A stretch of 64,000 nt of DNA. It comes from Vibrio sp. 05-20-BW147 (lineage in GTDB: Bacteria; Pseudomonadota; Gammaproteobacteria; Enterobacterales; Vibrionaceae). The stretch covers positions 1 through 64,000 of the forward strand of contig NZ_SZTO01000012.1 of the NCBI RefSeq assembly GCF_013369385.1, given 5' to 3'. The notes beneath the pieces were generated by a model. It had not been told where the DNA came from. It did no database searches and saw only the letters and a program-made list of their open reading frames with translations. Of the stretch, positions 17,561 to 26,709 are shown in pieces. Both the position numbers and the translations under genes were made by a program. Each line of letters starts with the position of its first letter. Positions within the stretch are counted from its first letter, which is position 1.

Positions 17561-18538
17561 CTAGGCGAATTTTCCAAGCACGCTGCGTTTTGGCAACACC
17601 ACTAAATTGTAGAAATATTGCACCGCGACGTATCCCACCACAACCGTGGCCACCAATAGCTCGACGCCAGCCAGCATTCTCACTTGTTCAACATAGTGGC
17701 TGCCCAAACCTGCGTGTTGCATCCAGTTGGCCATTTTAAACAGCGCAGTGGCACCAATTACCATAGGGAAAGTAAACGCCGCATAGCCAGGGCTAAAAGG
17801 CAAACGAAGCAACTTAACAAACGCGAGGTAAATAATCGCCGTCATCAGCACGGCAATACCAAATAGCAACGCAATAATCACTGGCGAAGGTTGAGCCGTC
17901 ACAGTTAAATAACCGGCCAATGAAAGGCTTGCTGGTGCGGCCATGATCGCCATCGTTGGTTTAGCCGCATCAGGCACTTCATGAGTAAACATAAAGCGGT
18001 AGATCATGATTGGTAACATCACCGCGTAGGCCACCATACCAAACACCAAAGCACCGTGCGCAACAGGGGCAAGCACTGGGTTGCCTGAGAAAGAAACATC
18101 AGCAACGATAATACCGACCGGGGGCACAAACCAACTTGGCACCATATGATGAAGTTCGAAATCTTTTGCACGGTGATAGACAAAACTGAGTAAAAATACG
18201 ATGTGCAATGCCACCGCCACTGACCAGATCGTATCCCCCAGCAACGGGGAAAAGTGGCCAATCGAATTGGAAACCACCATGGTCGCCATGGCGAATGTCG
18301 GCACCACACTGCCCACCACTGGATGGGCCAAATCTTGTCTCAATAAGTGGTGATGAAAGAGAAATTTCACCGCCAAGATAACCAGCAAACCGCTGGCAAT
18401 TGCCGCACTTATCCACTGTCCATAGCCGTTTAATGTTGCCAAGTTTTCCCAACTCCAGCCTAAGCTCGCAATACCAAGCGCCAAACCTGCCATCGGTGTT
18501 GGAGCGCCCATTACTTTTGCTTTTGTTCTTTGAATCAT
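17561..18538 (-). CDS. TDT family transporter (TehA/SLAC1-like)
   Basis: Predicted ten-helix integral membrane protein of the tellurite-resistance/dicarboxylate transporter (TDT) family, which also contains TehA and plant SLAC1 anion channels. Signature segments are the N-terminal MGAPTPMAGLALGIASLGWS, typical of bacterial members, and repeated helices with PVVGSVVPTFAMATMVVSN and FSPGYAAFTFPMVIGATALF. Length 325 residues fits. Start: ATG at 18538 directly after a GTG at 18541, with GAGGT just upstream. Substrate cannot be read from sequence. The LysR-type gene transcribed divergently 108 bp away is the likely regulator. Confidence 0.85.
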   Translation of the reverse strand: MIQRTKAKVMGAPTPMAGLALGIASLGWSWENLATLNGYGQWISAAIASGLLVILAVKFLFHHHLLRQDLAHPVVGSVVPTFAMATMVVSNSIGHFSPLLGDTIWSVAVALHIVFLLSFVYHRAKDFELHHMVPSWFVPPVGIIVADVSFSGNPVLAPVAHGALVFGMVAYAVMLPIMIYRFMFTHEVPDAAKPTMAIMAAPASLSLAGYLTVTAQPSPVIIALLFGIAVLMTAIIYLAFVKLLRLPFSPGYAAFTFPMVIGATALFKMANWMQHAGLGSHYVEQVRMLAGVELLVATVVVGYVAVQYFYNLVVLPKRSVLGKFA

Positions 18539-18646
18539 CACGACCTCAACAAGGCTATCTTTGTATGGCGCTATTTTATGCTTGCTTAATGTTTGAAGAT
18601 ATCTAATTATTTAGAACCAACGTTCAAAATTATTTAACGAGAGAGC

Positions 18647-19543
18647 ATGGCAAGTCACATTTCTCTGAAACAACTCAAAGTGTTTACCACCATCACTCAG
18701 CACAACACGCTCACCGCCGCGTCGGAAAGTCTCTTTCTTTCCAAAGCGGCAGTGAGCATGGCGCTGTCCGAGTTGGAGAAGCAAATTGGTCATCATCTGT
18801 TTGATCGCGTTAATAACCGTTTGATTCTCAATCAAGAAGGGCAAAAACTGTTGCCATTGGCCGATGAGCTGTTGAGCCGAGCCAGCGCGATTGAGTCGCT
18901 GTTTGATCAAGATATGACACTGTCAGGCCAACTTCGCATTGGCGCCAGCGACACCATCGGCAACCAAGTTGCGCCTTATTTACTCAGCGATTTTCGCCGC
19001 CACACCCAGCATCAAGCACAGAGCCTGTTCATTTCTAATTCGGCGCAGATCTGCGATATGTTGGTGGATTACGAGCTTGATATCGCCCTGATTGAAGGCA
19101 AAACACTGCATCCCGAGCTGAATGCGACCCAGTTTAGCGAGGACGAAATGTGTGTGATTTGTCCGCCCGATTTTCCCCTTGAACTGAATGGCTCAATTTC
19201 ACTCACTGAGCTGGAGAACAGTCAGTGGATTTTGCGCGAAGCCGGCTCTGGCTCGCGTGAGTTTTTCCATCGAGTCATCGCGCCACGCATTGAACATTGG
19301 CATGAAGCCTTCCAGCTCAACACCACCGAAGCGTTGATCAATTCGGTTTCCGCCGGACTTGGGCTTGGTTGCTTATCTCGTCTCTCGGCTGACCATGCCG
19401 TGCGAGATGGTCGCGTGAAAATGATCCCGATGCCGCTCGATATGAAGCGCCGCTTTTGGCTGCTGGTGCACAAAGAAAAGTATCAAAGTCCGTTACTTAA
19501 AGCCTTTATCGATTTTTGCCATCATTGGCATCCCGAACGATAG
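18647..19543 (+). CDS. LysR-type regulator (YeiE-like), divergent from the TDT gene
   Basis: Transcription factor of 298 residues with an N-terminal winged helix (residues 5-64: KQLKVFTTITQHNTLTAAS through FLSKAAVSMALSELEKQIG) and a periplasmic-binding-protein-like effector domain from about 90. Motifs RIGASDTIGNQVAPYLLSDF and ILREAGSGSREFF match the E. coli YeiE/CbbR-like group. Start ATG 18647 follows GAGAG. Being head-to-head with the TDT transporter it probably controls that gene; the effector is unknown. Confidence 0.85.
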   Translation: MASHISLKQLKVFTTITQHNTLTAASESLFLSKAAVSMALSELEKQIGHHLFDRVNNRLILNQEGQKLLPLADELLSRASAIESLFDQDMTLSGQLRIGASDTIGNQVAPYLLSDFRRHTQHQAQSLFISNSAQICDMLVDYELDIALIEGKTLHPELNATQFSEDEMCVICPPDFPLELNGSISLTELENSQWILREAGSGSREFFHRVIAPRIEHWHEAFQLNTTEALINSVSAGLGLGCLSRLSADHAVRDGRVKMIPMPLDMKRRFWLLVHKEKYQSPLLKAFIDFCHHWHPER

Positions 19544-19595
19544 CGGAATTCAGCTCTCATTTTGACGCGAGTCAATGGACATTACTGATGAAAAG

Positions 19596-19611
19596 CTGTA
19601 TAAACACACAG
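19596..19611 (+). promoter_or_regulatory. LexA (SOS) box of yebG
   Basis: CTGTATAAACACACAG matches the gamma-proteobacterial LexA operator CTG-N10-CAG, with TA on the right flank as in the 20-bp consensus. It lies 36 bp before the yebG start, as expected of an SOS promoter. Confidence 0.85.
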
Positions 19612-19647
19612 TACAAATTCTGGACTATTTAACTTAGAGGATTAACC

Positions 19648-19962
19648 ATGGCTGTTATCGTCAAGTACGTGGTAGAACGCAACGGAGAAGAGAAAATGAC
19701 TTTTACCTCTAAAGCGGAAGCTGACGCATACGACAAAATGCTGGATATGGCAGATGAGCTTTTCGACTTACTAGGTAAAAGCGATCTTCTTGAAGATGAA
19801 GGTAAACAAGAAGACTTGGCGATGTTCCTCGCTCAGAACAAAGAAGAGCTTCTTTACGCGCTAGGCGCAAAACGCCGCCCAACGCCGAAGAAAGAAAAGA
19901 AACTAGCAGCGGTTGCGGATAACGCAGCCGACGAAGACGAATCAGCAGAAGACGCCGCTTAA
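19648..19962 (+). CDS. DNA-damage-inducible protein YebG
   Basis: Small cytoplasmic SOS protein of 104 residues. The N-terminus MAVIVKYVVERNGEEKMTF, then SKAEADAYDKMLDMAD, is almost identical to E. coli YebG (96 residues); the C-terminus is a variable acidic/Ala tail (DNAADEDESAEDAA). The biochemical role is not established in the family. A LexA box 36 bp upstream supports SOS induction, and a terminator at 19984-20013 closes a single-gene unit. Confidence 0.93.
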   Translation: MAVIVKYVVERNGEEKMTFTSKAEADAYDKMLDMADELFDLLGKSDLLEDEGKQEDLAMFLAQNKEELLYALGAKRRPTPKKEKKLAAVADNAADEDESAEDAA

Positions 19963-19983
19963 TCTTCGCAACCCATGTCGAAT

Positions 19984-20013
19984 AAAACCGTCGCCCTGTG
20001 CGGCGGTTTTGAT
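19984..20013 (+). terminator. Terminator of yebG
   Basis: AAAACCGTCGC pairs with GCGGCGGTTTT (one G-U) around a short CCTGT loop, followed by a T-rich stretch. Confidence 0.85.
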
Positions 20014-20083
20014 TTTGGCGACAAAATACAAAATAGCCAAACGAAGAAACATATCGTTAAAAAGACAAAGGGTATCCATCTAC

Positions 20084-20120
20084 AGACTTTCTCCCTTTGA
20101 GGGGTTTAAAGTCTTTTTTT
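20084..20120 (+). terminator. Second terminator-like hairpin before dapD
   Basis: AGACTTTCTCCCT pairs with AGGGGTTTAAAGTCT, with internal mismatches, and runs into seven T. It lies 84 bp before dapD. It could be a back-up terminator for yebG or, if dapD transcription starts upstream, an attenuator. No peptide leader is obvious. Confidence 0.65.
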
Positions 20121-20203
20121 GTCTCTTTATGATGGCTATAACTTAATTCCAGCGCTTGCCAGTGAATGGCGCGTGACAAAGACTCAACACATGGAGATCA
20201 ACT

Positions 20204-21235
20204 ATGGCTTTCTTTTCTCTCGCCTTTGGTACGGCAACCAAAAACCGCGACGGCAAAATCATCGAAGCGTTTTTTCCAAACCCTGTTCTTAACCCAAGCG
20301 AGGCACTAGTCAACGCTCTAGCAGCCGTTGCGGGCTACGAGCAAGGCAACCAAGCTATCGAGATCTCTGCGGCGCAAAGTGCCGAACTGGCAGCGGCGTT
20401 CCAAGCAAATGGTGATGCAGCAAACGCCTCTTTCGCAGCAAAAGCGGCAGAGTCAACACAACCACTGGTACTGGTTATTCTTGCTACTGACGAGCAGCCA
20501 CAAAGCGTTGCTGAAGGTTTCCTAAAACTGCAACTCATCTCTAACCGCCTAGTTCAACCACACGGTACCGTACTAGACGGCATCTTCGGTCTACTGCACA
20601 ACATTGCATGGACTAACGAAGGTCCAATCGATCTGCCTGAACTGGCAGAACGCCAAATCGAAGCGCGTTTAGCTGGCCGTGTACTTACTGTCGATTGCGT
20701 CGACAAGTTCCCTAAAATGGTGGATTACGTGGTACCAACAGGCGTGCGTATCGCAGACACTTCTCGCGTGCGTCTTGGTGCTCACGTTGGTGAAGGCACA
20801 ACCGTCATGCACGAAGGCTTCATTAACTTCAACGCGGGCACCACAGGCGTGAGCATGGTTGAAGGCCGAATCTCTGCGGGCGTTGTTGTCGGTAACGGCT
20901 CTGACATTGGTGGCGGCGCGTCGATCATGGGTACCCTATCTGGCGGCGGTAAAGTGGTTGTGTCTATTGGTGAAAACTCACTGCTTGGCGCAAACGCAGG
21001 TCTTGGTTTCCCACTGGGTGATCGCTGTACAGTAGAATCTGGCCTTTACGTCACCGCTGGCTCTAAAGTACGCATGCTTGATTCCACAGGCCAAGAAGTT
21101 GAAATGGTTAAAGCGCGCGATTTAGCAGGCGTATCTGACCTACTGTTCCGTCGCAACTCAGTGACCGGCCAAATTGAATGCTTGGCGAACAAAACTGCGG
21201 TAGAGCTCAACAGCGAGCTGCACAAAAACAACTAA
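20204..21235 (+). CDS. 2,3,4,5-tetrahydropyridine-2,6-dicarboxylate N-succinyltransferase
   Basis: Lysine/diaminopimelate pathway enzyme that transfers succinyl from succinyl-CoA to tetrahydrodipicolinate. At 343 residues it is the long DapD type known from Pseudomonas and Vibrio rather than the ~274-residue E. coli form. The C-terminal half is a left-handed beta helix of hexapeptide repeats (VRLGAHVGEGTTVMHEGFIN, then GNGSDIGGGASIMGTLSGGG and GENSLLGANAG). The N-terminal ~150 residues form the extra domain of this type. ATG 20204 follows GGAGATCAACT. It is monocistronic, with a terminator after it. Confidence 0.95.
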   Translation: MAFFSLAFGTATKNRDGKIIEAFFPNPVLNPSEALVNALAAVAGYEQGNQAIEISAAQSAELAAAFQANGDAANASFAAKAAESTQPLVLVILATDEQPQSVAEGFLKLQLISNRLVQPHGTVLDGIFGLLHNIAWTNEGPIDLPELAERQIEARLAGRVLTVDCVDKFPKMVDYVVPTGVRIADTSRVRLGAHVGEGTTVMHEGFINFNAGTTGVSMVEGRISAGVVVGNGSDIGGGASIMGTLSGGGKVVVSIGENSLLGANAGLGFPLGDRCTVESGLYVTAGSKVRMLDSTGQEVEMVKARDLAGVSDLLFRRNSVTGQIECLANKTAVELNSELHKNN

Positions 21236-21265
21236 TCTCGAACATTCTGAGATAGCGTTAGTTCG

Positions 21266-21292
21266 AGCCCTTCATCAATGAAGGGCTTTTCT
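21266..21292 (+). terminator. Terminator of dapD
   Basis: AGCCCTTCAT with ATGAAGGGCT forms a near-perfect stem followed by TTTTCTTT. Confidence 0.85.
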
Positions 21293-21397
21293 TTGTCGGC
21301 ACTTTGCCCACCACGTTTGCCAATAAGCTAATAATTTCATTCAATAAGTGCTACGGAATTTACTAAAATAAAGATAACGAAACAAAAGGAGCGGATC

Positions 21398-22915
21398 ATG
21401 ACTGAGCAGAAGTACATCGTTGCACTGGACCAAGGTACCACCAGCTCTCGTGCTGTGGTTTTAGATCACGACGCGAACATCGTTTCTGTCTCCCAGCGCG
21501 AGTTCACTCAGATTTACCCGCAAGCAGGCTGGGTAGAACATGATCCCATGGAAATTTACGCCACTCAAAGCTCTACACTCGTTGAAGCTCTGGGCAAAAA
21601 AGGCATCAGCAGTGATCAAGTGGCGGCCATCGGTATTACCAACCAACGTGAAACCACCATCGTTTGGAACAAAGAAACGGGCAAACCGGTTTACAACGCC
21701 ATTGTGTGGCAGTGCCGTCGTACCGCCGAAATCTGTGAGGACCTAAAATCGCGCGGATTGGAATCTTACATTCGCGAAAACACCGGCCTTGTGCTTGATC
21801 CTTACTTCTCGGGCACCAAAGTGAAATGGATTCTCGATAATGTTGCAGGCGCACGTGAAGACGCCGAAGCGGGCAAACTGCTGTTCGGTACTGTCGATAC
21901 TTGGCTGGTGTGGAAGATGACCCAAGGCCGTGTGCACGTCACCGACTACACCAACGCCTCCCGCACCATGCTGTTCAACATCAATGAGCTATGTTGGGAT
22001 AGCAAACTGCTCGAAGAAATGGGCATCCCAGCATCGATGATGCCGCAAGTAAAACGCTCATCGCAAATTTACGGCCAAACCAACATTGGTGGTAAAGGTG
22101 GTACGCGTATCCCTATCTCAGGCATTGCGGGTGACCAACAAGCGGCGCTGTATGGCCAAATGTGTGTCGAAGCAGGCCAAGCGAAAAATACTTATGGAAC
22201 CGGCTGCTTCTTGCTGATGAACACCGGACAAGAGAAAGTGACCTCACAAAACGGGCTGTTGACCACCTTAGCGTGTGGACCAAAAGGTGAGCCAGCCTAC
22301 GCACTCGAAGGCGCGGTATTTATGGCTGGTGCGGCGATTCAGTGGCTGCGCGATGAGCTGAAACTGATTTCCGATGCGCACGATTCCGAATACTTCGCCA
22401 CCAAAGTGGACAGTTCAAACGGCGTGTATGTGGTGCCTGCCTTTACTGGTTTAGGTGCACCGTACTGGGATGCCTATGCTCGCGGTACCATTGTTGGTCT
22501 CACTCGTGGTGTCAACTCAAACCACATCATCCGCGCAACCTTAGAAGGCATTGCCTACCAAACCCGTGATGTACTGGACGCCATGCAAGCGGACTCTGGC
22601 ATTAAGCTCTCAGCCCTACGCGTTGATGGCGGCGCAGTGGCCAACAACTTCCTCATGCAGTTCCAATCTGACGTGCTTGATACCGAAGTGCATCGTCCAA
22701 AAGTGACCGAAGTGACCGCGCTGGGCGCGGCGTACCTCGCAGGTTTGGCCGTGGGTTACTGGAACAGCATAGATGAGCTGAAAAACAAAGCAGAGCTCGA
22801 TCGTCGCTTCCTTCCTCATCAAGATGAAGAAAAACGCAGCCGACGCTATAAAGGCTGGAAACGCGCGGTTAAATGCGCACAAACTTGGGCCGAATTGCGT
22901 GAGATTGACGAGTAA
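21398..22915 (+). CDS. Glycerol kinase
   Basis: ATP-dependent phosphorylation of glycerol to sn-glycerol-3-phosphate; FGGY-family kinase of 505 residues (E. coli 502). The N-terminal phosphate-binding loop is DQGTTSSRA from Asp11; [19 protein letters not shown] and [16 protein letters not shown] mark the C-terminal FGGY half. The start has a strong AAAGGAG site. glpD follows 60 bp later, so the two steps glycerol to G3P to DHAP are encoded together. The facilitator gene glpF and the repressor gene glpR are not adjacent. I could not find a clear GlpR box upstream. Confidence 0.96.
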   Translation: MTEQKYIVALDQGTTSSRAVVLDHDANIVSVSQREFTQIYPQAGWVEHDPMEIYATQSSTLVEALGKKGISSDQVAAIGITNQRETTIVWNKETGKPVYNAIVWQCRRTAEICEDLKSRGLESYIRENTGLVLDPYFSGTKVKWILDNVAGAREDAEAGKLLFGTVDTWLVWKMTQGRVHVTDYTNASRTMLFNINELCWDSKLLEEMGIPASMMPQVKRSSQIYGQTNIGGKGGTRIPISGIAGDQQAALYGQMCVEAGQAKNTYGTGCFLLMNTGQEKVTSQNGLLTTLACGPKGEPAYALEGAVFMAGAAIQWLRDELKLISDAHDSEYFATKVDSSNGVYVVPAFTGLGAPYWDAYARGTIVGLTRGVNSNHIIRATLEGIAYQTRDVLDAMQADSGIKLSALRVDGGAVANNFLMQFQSDVLDTEVHRPKVTEVTALGAAYLAGLAVGYWNSIDELKNKAELDRRFLPHQDEEKRSRRYKGWKRAVKCAQTWAELREIDE

Positions 22916-22975
22916 ACTAAGTTCACCTTAGTTTCAAACTGCTTGTTTTAGCAAGATGACATTGGAGCCGTACAA

Positions 22976-24511
22976 ATGATTACTGCATCGTCCACAACGC
23001 TCTCGGTACTCGACATCTTGGTTGTCGGGGGTGGTATCAATGGCGCAGGCATCGCAGCAGATGCGGCAGGACGTGGCCTTAGCGTCGCACTTTTTGAAGC
23101 CAAAGATTTTGCCTCGGCGACCTCTTCAGCCAGCTCGAAACTGATCCATGGTGGTTTGCGCTATTTGGAACATTATGAGTTCCGTTTGGTCTCCGAAGCT
23201 CTGGCGGAGCGCGAAGTGCTGATCAAAAAAGCGCCGCACATTGCCTTTCCCATGCGTTTTCGCCTGCCGCACCGCTCCTATCTTCGCCCCGCGTGGATGA
23301 TTCGTTGCGGGCTGTTTTTGTATGATCACTTAGGTAAGCGCACCACACTGCCTAGCAGCCATAAGGTGAACCTTGCCGAAACCGGGCTGCTGAAAGAAGA
23401 AATGAAAATTGGCTTTGAGTATTCCGATTGTTGGGTCGACGATGCTCGCCTCACGTTACTGAATGCCATCAGTGCCAAACGCAATGGCGCAGAAGTGCGT
23501 AATTACTGCAAAGTAAGCAAAGCTGAGCGTGTTGACGACCTTTGGAAAGTGACTATTGAAGATCAGCAAAATGGTGAACAGTTTGTGCGTTACGCCAAAG
23601 CCTTGGTTAACGCGGCGGGCCCTTGGGTGAAACAATTTTATGATGACAGTTTAGATGGCCCATCACCACGCAACATTCGTTTGATCAAAGGTTCACACAT
23701 TGTCGTGCCGCGCGTACATCCCGATCCGCAAGCTTACATCCTACAAAACAACGATGGGCGGATTGTGTTTGTGATTCCTTACTTGGATAAATTTTCAATT
23801 GTCGGCACAACGGATGTCGAATACACCGGTGACCCTCGCCATGTGGCGATTTCAGAACAGGAAGTTGACTACTTAATTGACATTGTTAATCAGCATTTTG
23901 TCCATCAACTGAGCAAACAAGATGTGGTGTGGACTTACAGCGGCGTACGACCGCTGTGTGATGATGAATCTGATTCACCCCAAGCCATCACGCGTGATTA
24001 CACCATCGAGCTGGAGCAAGAACTTGACCAAGCACCGCTGATCTCTATTTTCGGTGGCAAACTGACGACATATCGCAAGTTGGCGGAGTCTGCCATGCGT
24101 AAACTCGCGCCCTATTTCGACCATATGGGCGCACCGTGGACGGCGCAACAAACGCTCCCCGGCGGTGATTTTAGCTGTACACGAGACCAGCTCGCCCACG
24201 CGTTGCGCCAACAATACCCTTGGTTGAGTGCAACCTTAGCCTACCGTTATGTCTGCCAATACGGCAGCGATGCACGCCAATTGCTCGCGGGGGCTGAAGA
24301 GGTATCAGCGATGGGCATCGAACTTGCTCCAGAGGTTTACCAACGAGAATTGGATTATCTGATGACGCATGAATTTGCGCAGTGCAGTGAAGACATTTTA
24401 TGGCGTCGAAGCAAACTAGGACTTTATCTCACACCAGAGCAAGTGCTTGATGTCGATAATTACGTCATAAAAAAGTGCTTTAAAGCCCTGGCACTAAAAC
24501 AAGTCTGTTGA
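22976..24511 (+). CDS. Aerobic glycerol-3-phosphate dehydrogenase
   Basis: FAD-dependent, membrane-associated enzyme that oxidises sn-glycerol-3-phosphate to DHAP and passes electrons to quinone. Length 511 residues (E. coli 501). The FAD-binding dinucleotide fold GGGINGAG is at 18-25; ASSKLIHGGLRYLEHYEFRL and IFGGKLTTYRKLAE are characteristic family strings. GGAG lies 8 bases before the ATG. It follows glpK in what looks like an operon. Confidence 0.96.
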   Translation: MITASSTTLSVLDILVVGGGINGAGIAADAAGRGLSVALFEAKDFASATSSASSKLIHGGLRYLEHYEFRLVSEALAEREVLIKKAPHIAFPMRFRLPHRSYLRPAWMIRCGLFLYDHLGKRTTLPSSHKVNLAETGLLKEEMKIGFEYSDCWVDDARLTLLNAISAKRNGAEVRNYCKVSKAERVDDLWKVTIEDQQNGEQFVRYAKALVNAAGPWVKQFYDDSLDGPSPRNIRLIKGSHIVVPRVHPDPQAYILQNNDGRIVFVIPYLDKFSIVGTTDVEYTGDPRHVAISEQEVDYLIDIVNQHFVHQLSKQDVVWTYSGVRPLCDDESDSPQAITRDYTIELEQELDQAPLISIFGGKLTTYRKLAESAMRKLAPYFDHMGAPWTAQQTLPGGDFSCTRDQLAHALRQQYPWLSATLAYRYVCQYGSDARQLLAGAEEVSAMGIELAPEVYQRELDYLMTHEFAQCSEDILWRRSKLGLYLTPEQVLDVDNYVIKKCFKALALKQVC

Positions 24512-24555
24512 ACTGCTTGCCCCCTTGTTCAATCTTCATAAAGTCAGTAGCCAAA

Positions 24556-24583
24556 CGTCATCAAGTCGAGTAACTTGATGACG
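24556..24583. repeat. Perfect 11-bp inverted repeat between glpD and the ZntB-like gene
   Basis: CGTCATCAAGT at 24556-24566 and ACTTGATGACG at 24573-24583 enclose CGAGTA. There is no T-run after it, so a rho-independent terminator is not the obvious reading; it could be an operator or an mRNA stem 30 bp ahead of the next start codon. Confidence 0.75.
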
Positions 24584-24612
24584 ATACTTACGAATAAAGG
24601 TAACTGACTATT

Positions 24613-25542
24613 ATGGGATTTTTAATTGACCACTGGGACTTCTCTACCTCTCCAGCGACTCGATATGAAAACAACTTTCAGCACATACAAGCCAGTCACT
24701 GGTATCACTGTGAGCGACACCATCCACATATCCGCGCTTGGCTGCTCGAAAATCAAGTACCACTGAGCACAGTTAATCACCTTCTTGCGGATGAAACTCG
24801 TCCTTCTTTTCATCATTATGACGATGATAGCTTTATGTTGATTCTTCGCGGAATCAATATGAACGACAACGCGATACCTGAAGATATGCTTAGTATCCGT
24901 ATCCTTTATTACAAAGGGGCCTTAATTTCGACACGTAAAACCTCCTCGAAAGCCATCTCAGAAATCAGAGCCTCTCTTGCCGATAGAAAAGGCCCCAATA
25001 GCATCGCCGATCTGCTCCTGACCATCATCGATGGATTGACCGGGAAAATGCAGCAATATCTTCAAGATATAGAGGAGCAAATCGAACAGTTTGAGCTCGA
25101 CACCGAGCAAATTGGCGAGATCATTGAGGTACAAAAAGCGCTTTTAAGAATCAAACGCTTTATTCGCCCGCAGCAGTATGCTATTGCTGATTTTTCGAGC
25201 TCTGAAGTCGCTCTTTTGACCAATAAAACCTTAATGGTCAATTATGCACTGAGTAATATTACTCGCATTAACGAAACCATAGAGTTCTTTCTTGGCGAGC
25301 TCGCACTTCTCAAAGAACAAATTCAGCAGTTGCGCGAAGACAAAATCAGCCGCAACAGCTATCTGTTTACATTAATCGCCAGTATTTTCCTACCCACCAG
25401 TTTTCTCACTGGCTTGCTTGGTATCAATATCGGTGGCATACCGGGAGTCGAGTCCCCAGTCGCCTTCTTGTGGTTTTGTGTTGGGTTGGTTGTCATTTTT
25501 GCCGCCGAAGTTTTGCTGCTCAAGCGGCTCAAATTCTGGTAA
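24613..25542 (+). CDS. CorA-superfamily divalent cation transporter, ZntB-like
   Basis: Inner-membrane metal transporter of 309 residues. A large cytoplasmic N-terminal domain with long helices (about residues 130-240, LQDIEEQIEQFELDTEQIGE) precedes two C-terminal membrane helices. The pore signature is GLLGINIGGIPG, the GxN form found in ZntB (zinc) rather than the GMN of CorA (magnesium). Substrate is therefore inferred as zinc or another divalent ion. It is transcribed alone, after a perfect inverted repeat, and ends head-on 3 bp before the GNAT/C39 gene. Confidence 0.85.
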   Translation: MGFLIDHWDFSTSPATRYENNFQHIQASHWYHCERHHPHIRAWLLENQVPLSTVNHLLADETRPSFHHYDDDSFMLILRGINMNDNAIPEDMLSIRILYYKGALISTRKTSSKAISEIRASLADRKGPNSIADLLLTIIDGLTGKMQQYLQDIEEQIEQFELDTEQIGEIIEVQKALLRIKRFIRPQQYAIADFSSSEVALLTNKTLMVNYALSNITRINETIEFFLGELALLKEQIQQLREDKISRNSYLFTLIASIFLPTSFLTGLLGINIGGIPGVESPVAFLWFCVGLVVIFAAEVLLLKRLKFW

Positions 25543-25545
25543 TGC

Positions 25546-26646
25546 TTACACTTTTACGCGGTCTGGGTGAATGACGACACAGGCCGTGTGTTTCTGTTTA
25601 CCAAAGCCGATGATCTGCGCTAATGCTTTTTTACTCACCGTCACGTGCGCTGATGCCATCGCCTCTTCTTCTGATTCCGCGTGAGGATCGTGAATGAAGA
25701 AGAAACGCTCACTCATGCCACTTAGCAGCACCCAGTGCGGCTCTTTACTGCCATTAAATCGATAGGTGCTGATCAGCAGCAACACGCTCGCGCCCATACC
25801 GACCCACTCTTCCAGCTGGCTTTGTGATGGCGGCGCTTCAATGGTGCTCACAGGGTATTCTTCTAACTGCTGACAGAAATCCTGATGCACAATTTCAATC
25901 ACTTGCTTCTTATTTTCATCACGTACGCTGTCAATAAACGGTGTCGATTTCGCATGGCTCCACAGCTCTACCGTGTAACCTCGGCGTGCAGCCGCTAACG
26001 CCAAACCATGCCCACTGCACCCGCCATGTCCGGCCGCCATAAAAATGGTGGTTGCTTCGCGCCAAAGCTGCAACTCCTGCTTACGCGATGGCTGAAAACT
26101 GGCGTCGTGATGGGCAAACGCCATCAGCAAACAAGCCGCGCCACAAGTAAAAGGGGTGGTCTGCACATAGAGCGGCATAGGCAGCAAAGTTTTAGGCCCA
26201 TAGTGTGCCAAACGCTTCTGCATCCGGATGCCATCGCTTAAATCGTCATAATAGTGAATAAGGATTTTAAGCTTTTGATAACCCAGCTTTTTATACAAAT
26301 TTATTGCGGCACTATTGTCTTCACGAACTTCTAAGCGTAATGTAGTGAAACCCTGTTCAATGGCGAACTGCTCACAGATCTCAATAAGAGATTGAGCTAT
26401 CCTTTGGCCACGAAATTCAGGTCTAACTGCAATCGAATATAACCTTGAGAGTTGTGTTCCTTGGTGAAATAAAACAAGAGCATATCCTGCTAGCTCTAGC
26501 TCATTAGTAGCGACGAATAAAACGGCATGTTCAGATTGGATAAAACGCTTCATTTGTCTTGGTGCAATTCTGTCACCAGTAAAGAGCTCTCTTTCCAAAC
26601 GATTTAGTGCATCAAGATCAGACATTTTCGCAATACGAAAATCCAT
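25546..26646 (-). CDS. GNAT acetyltransferase fused to a C39-like cysteine peptidase
   Basis: Two-domain protein of 366 residues. Residues 1-145 are a RimI-like GNAT domain: SIAVRPEFRGQRIAQSLIEI forms the acetyl-CoA loop, then REDNSAAINLYKKLGY. Residues 155-366 resemble peptidase C39/papain-like enzymes: Cys168 in TTPFTCGAACLLMAF, a His in HWVLLSGM and an Asp in FIHDPHAE form a plausible triad. The start has AAGGT six bases upstream. It is divergent, 63 bp from a RimK-like ATP-grasp ligase gene; the pairing suggests joint action on a peptide or peptide-tagged protein. To my knowledge comparative genomics has noted such ATP-grasp/GNAT/papain-like associations, but no substrate is established. 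Confidence 0.85.
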   Translation of the reverse strand: MDFRIAKMSDLDALNRLERELFTGDRIAPRQMKRFIQSEHAVLFVATNELELAGYALVLFHQGTQLSRLYSIAVRPEFRGQRIAQSLIEICEQFAIEQGFTTLRLEVREDNSAAINLYKKLGYQKLKILIHYYDDLSDGIRMQKRLAHYGPKTLLPMPLYVQTTPFTCGAACLLMAFAHHDASFQPSRKQELQLWREATTIFMAAGHGGCSGHGLALAAARRGYTVELWSHAKSTPFIDSVRDENKKQVIEIVHQDFCQQLEEYPVSTIEAPPSQSQLEEWVGMGASVLLLISTYRFNGSKEPHWVLLSGMSERFFFIHDPHAESEEEAMASAHVTVSKKALAQIIGFGKQKHTACVVIHPDRVKV

Positions 26647-26709
26647 GTAACACCTTCAAGGACTGATTATTTCCCCTCATCATAGCTCGTTTATTAAGGA
26701 AAGAAATAG

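Noticed and set aside
21290..21397. GlpR operator before glpK
   Set aside because: No convincing TATTCGAT-type inverted sequence was found; the only notable word is TTTACTAAAA, reported as a caveat to the palindrome finding.
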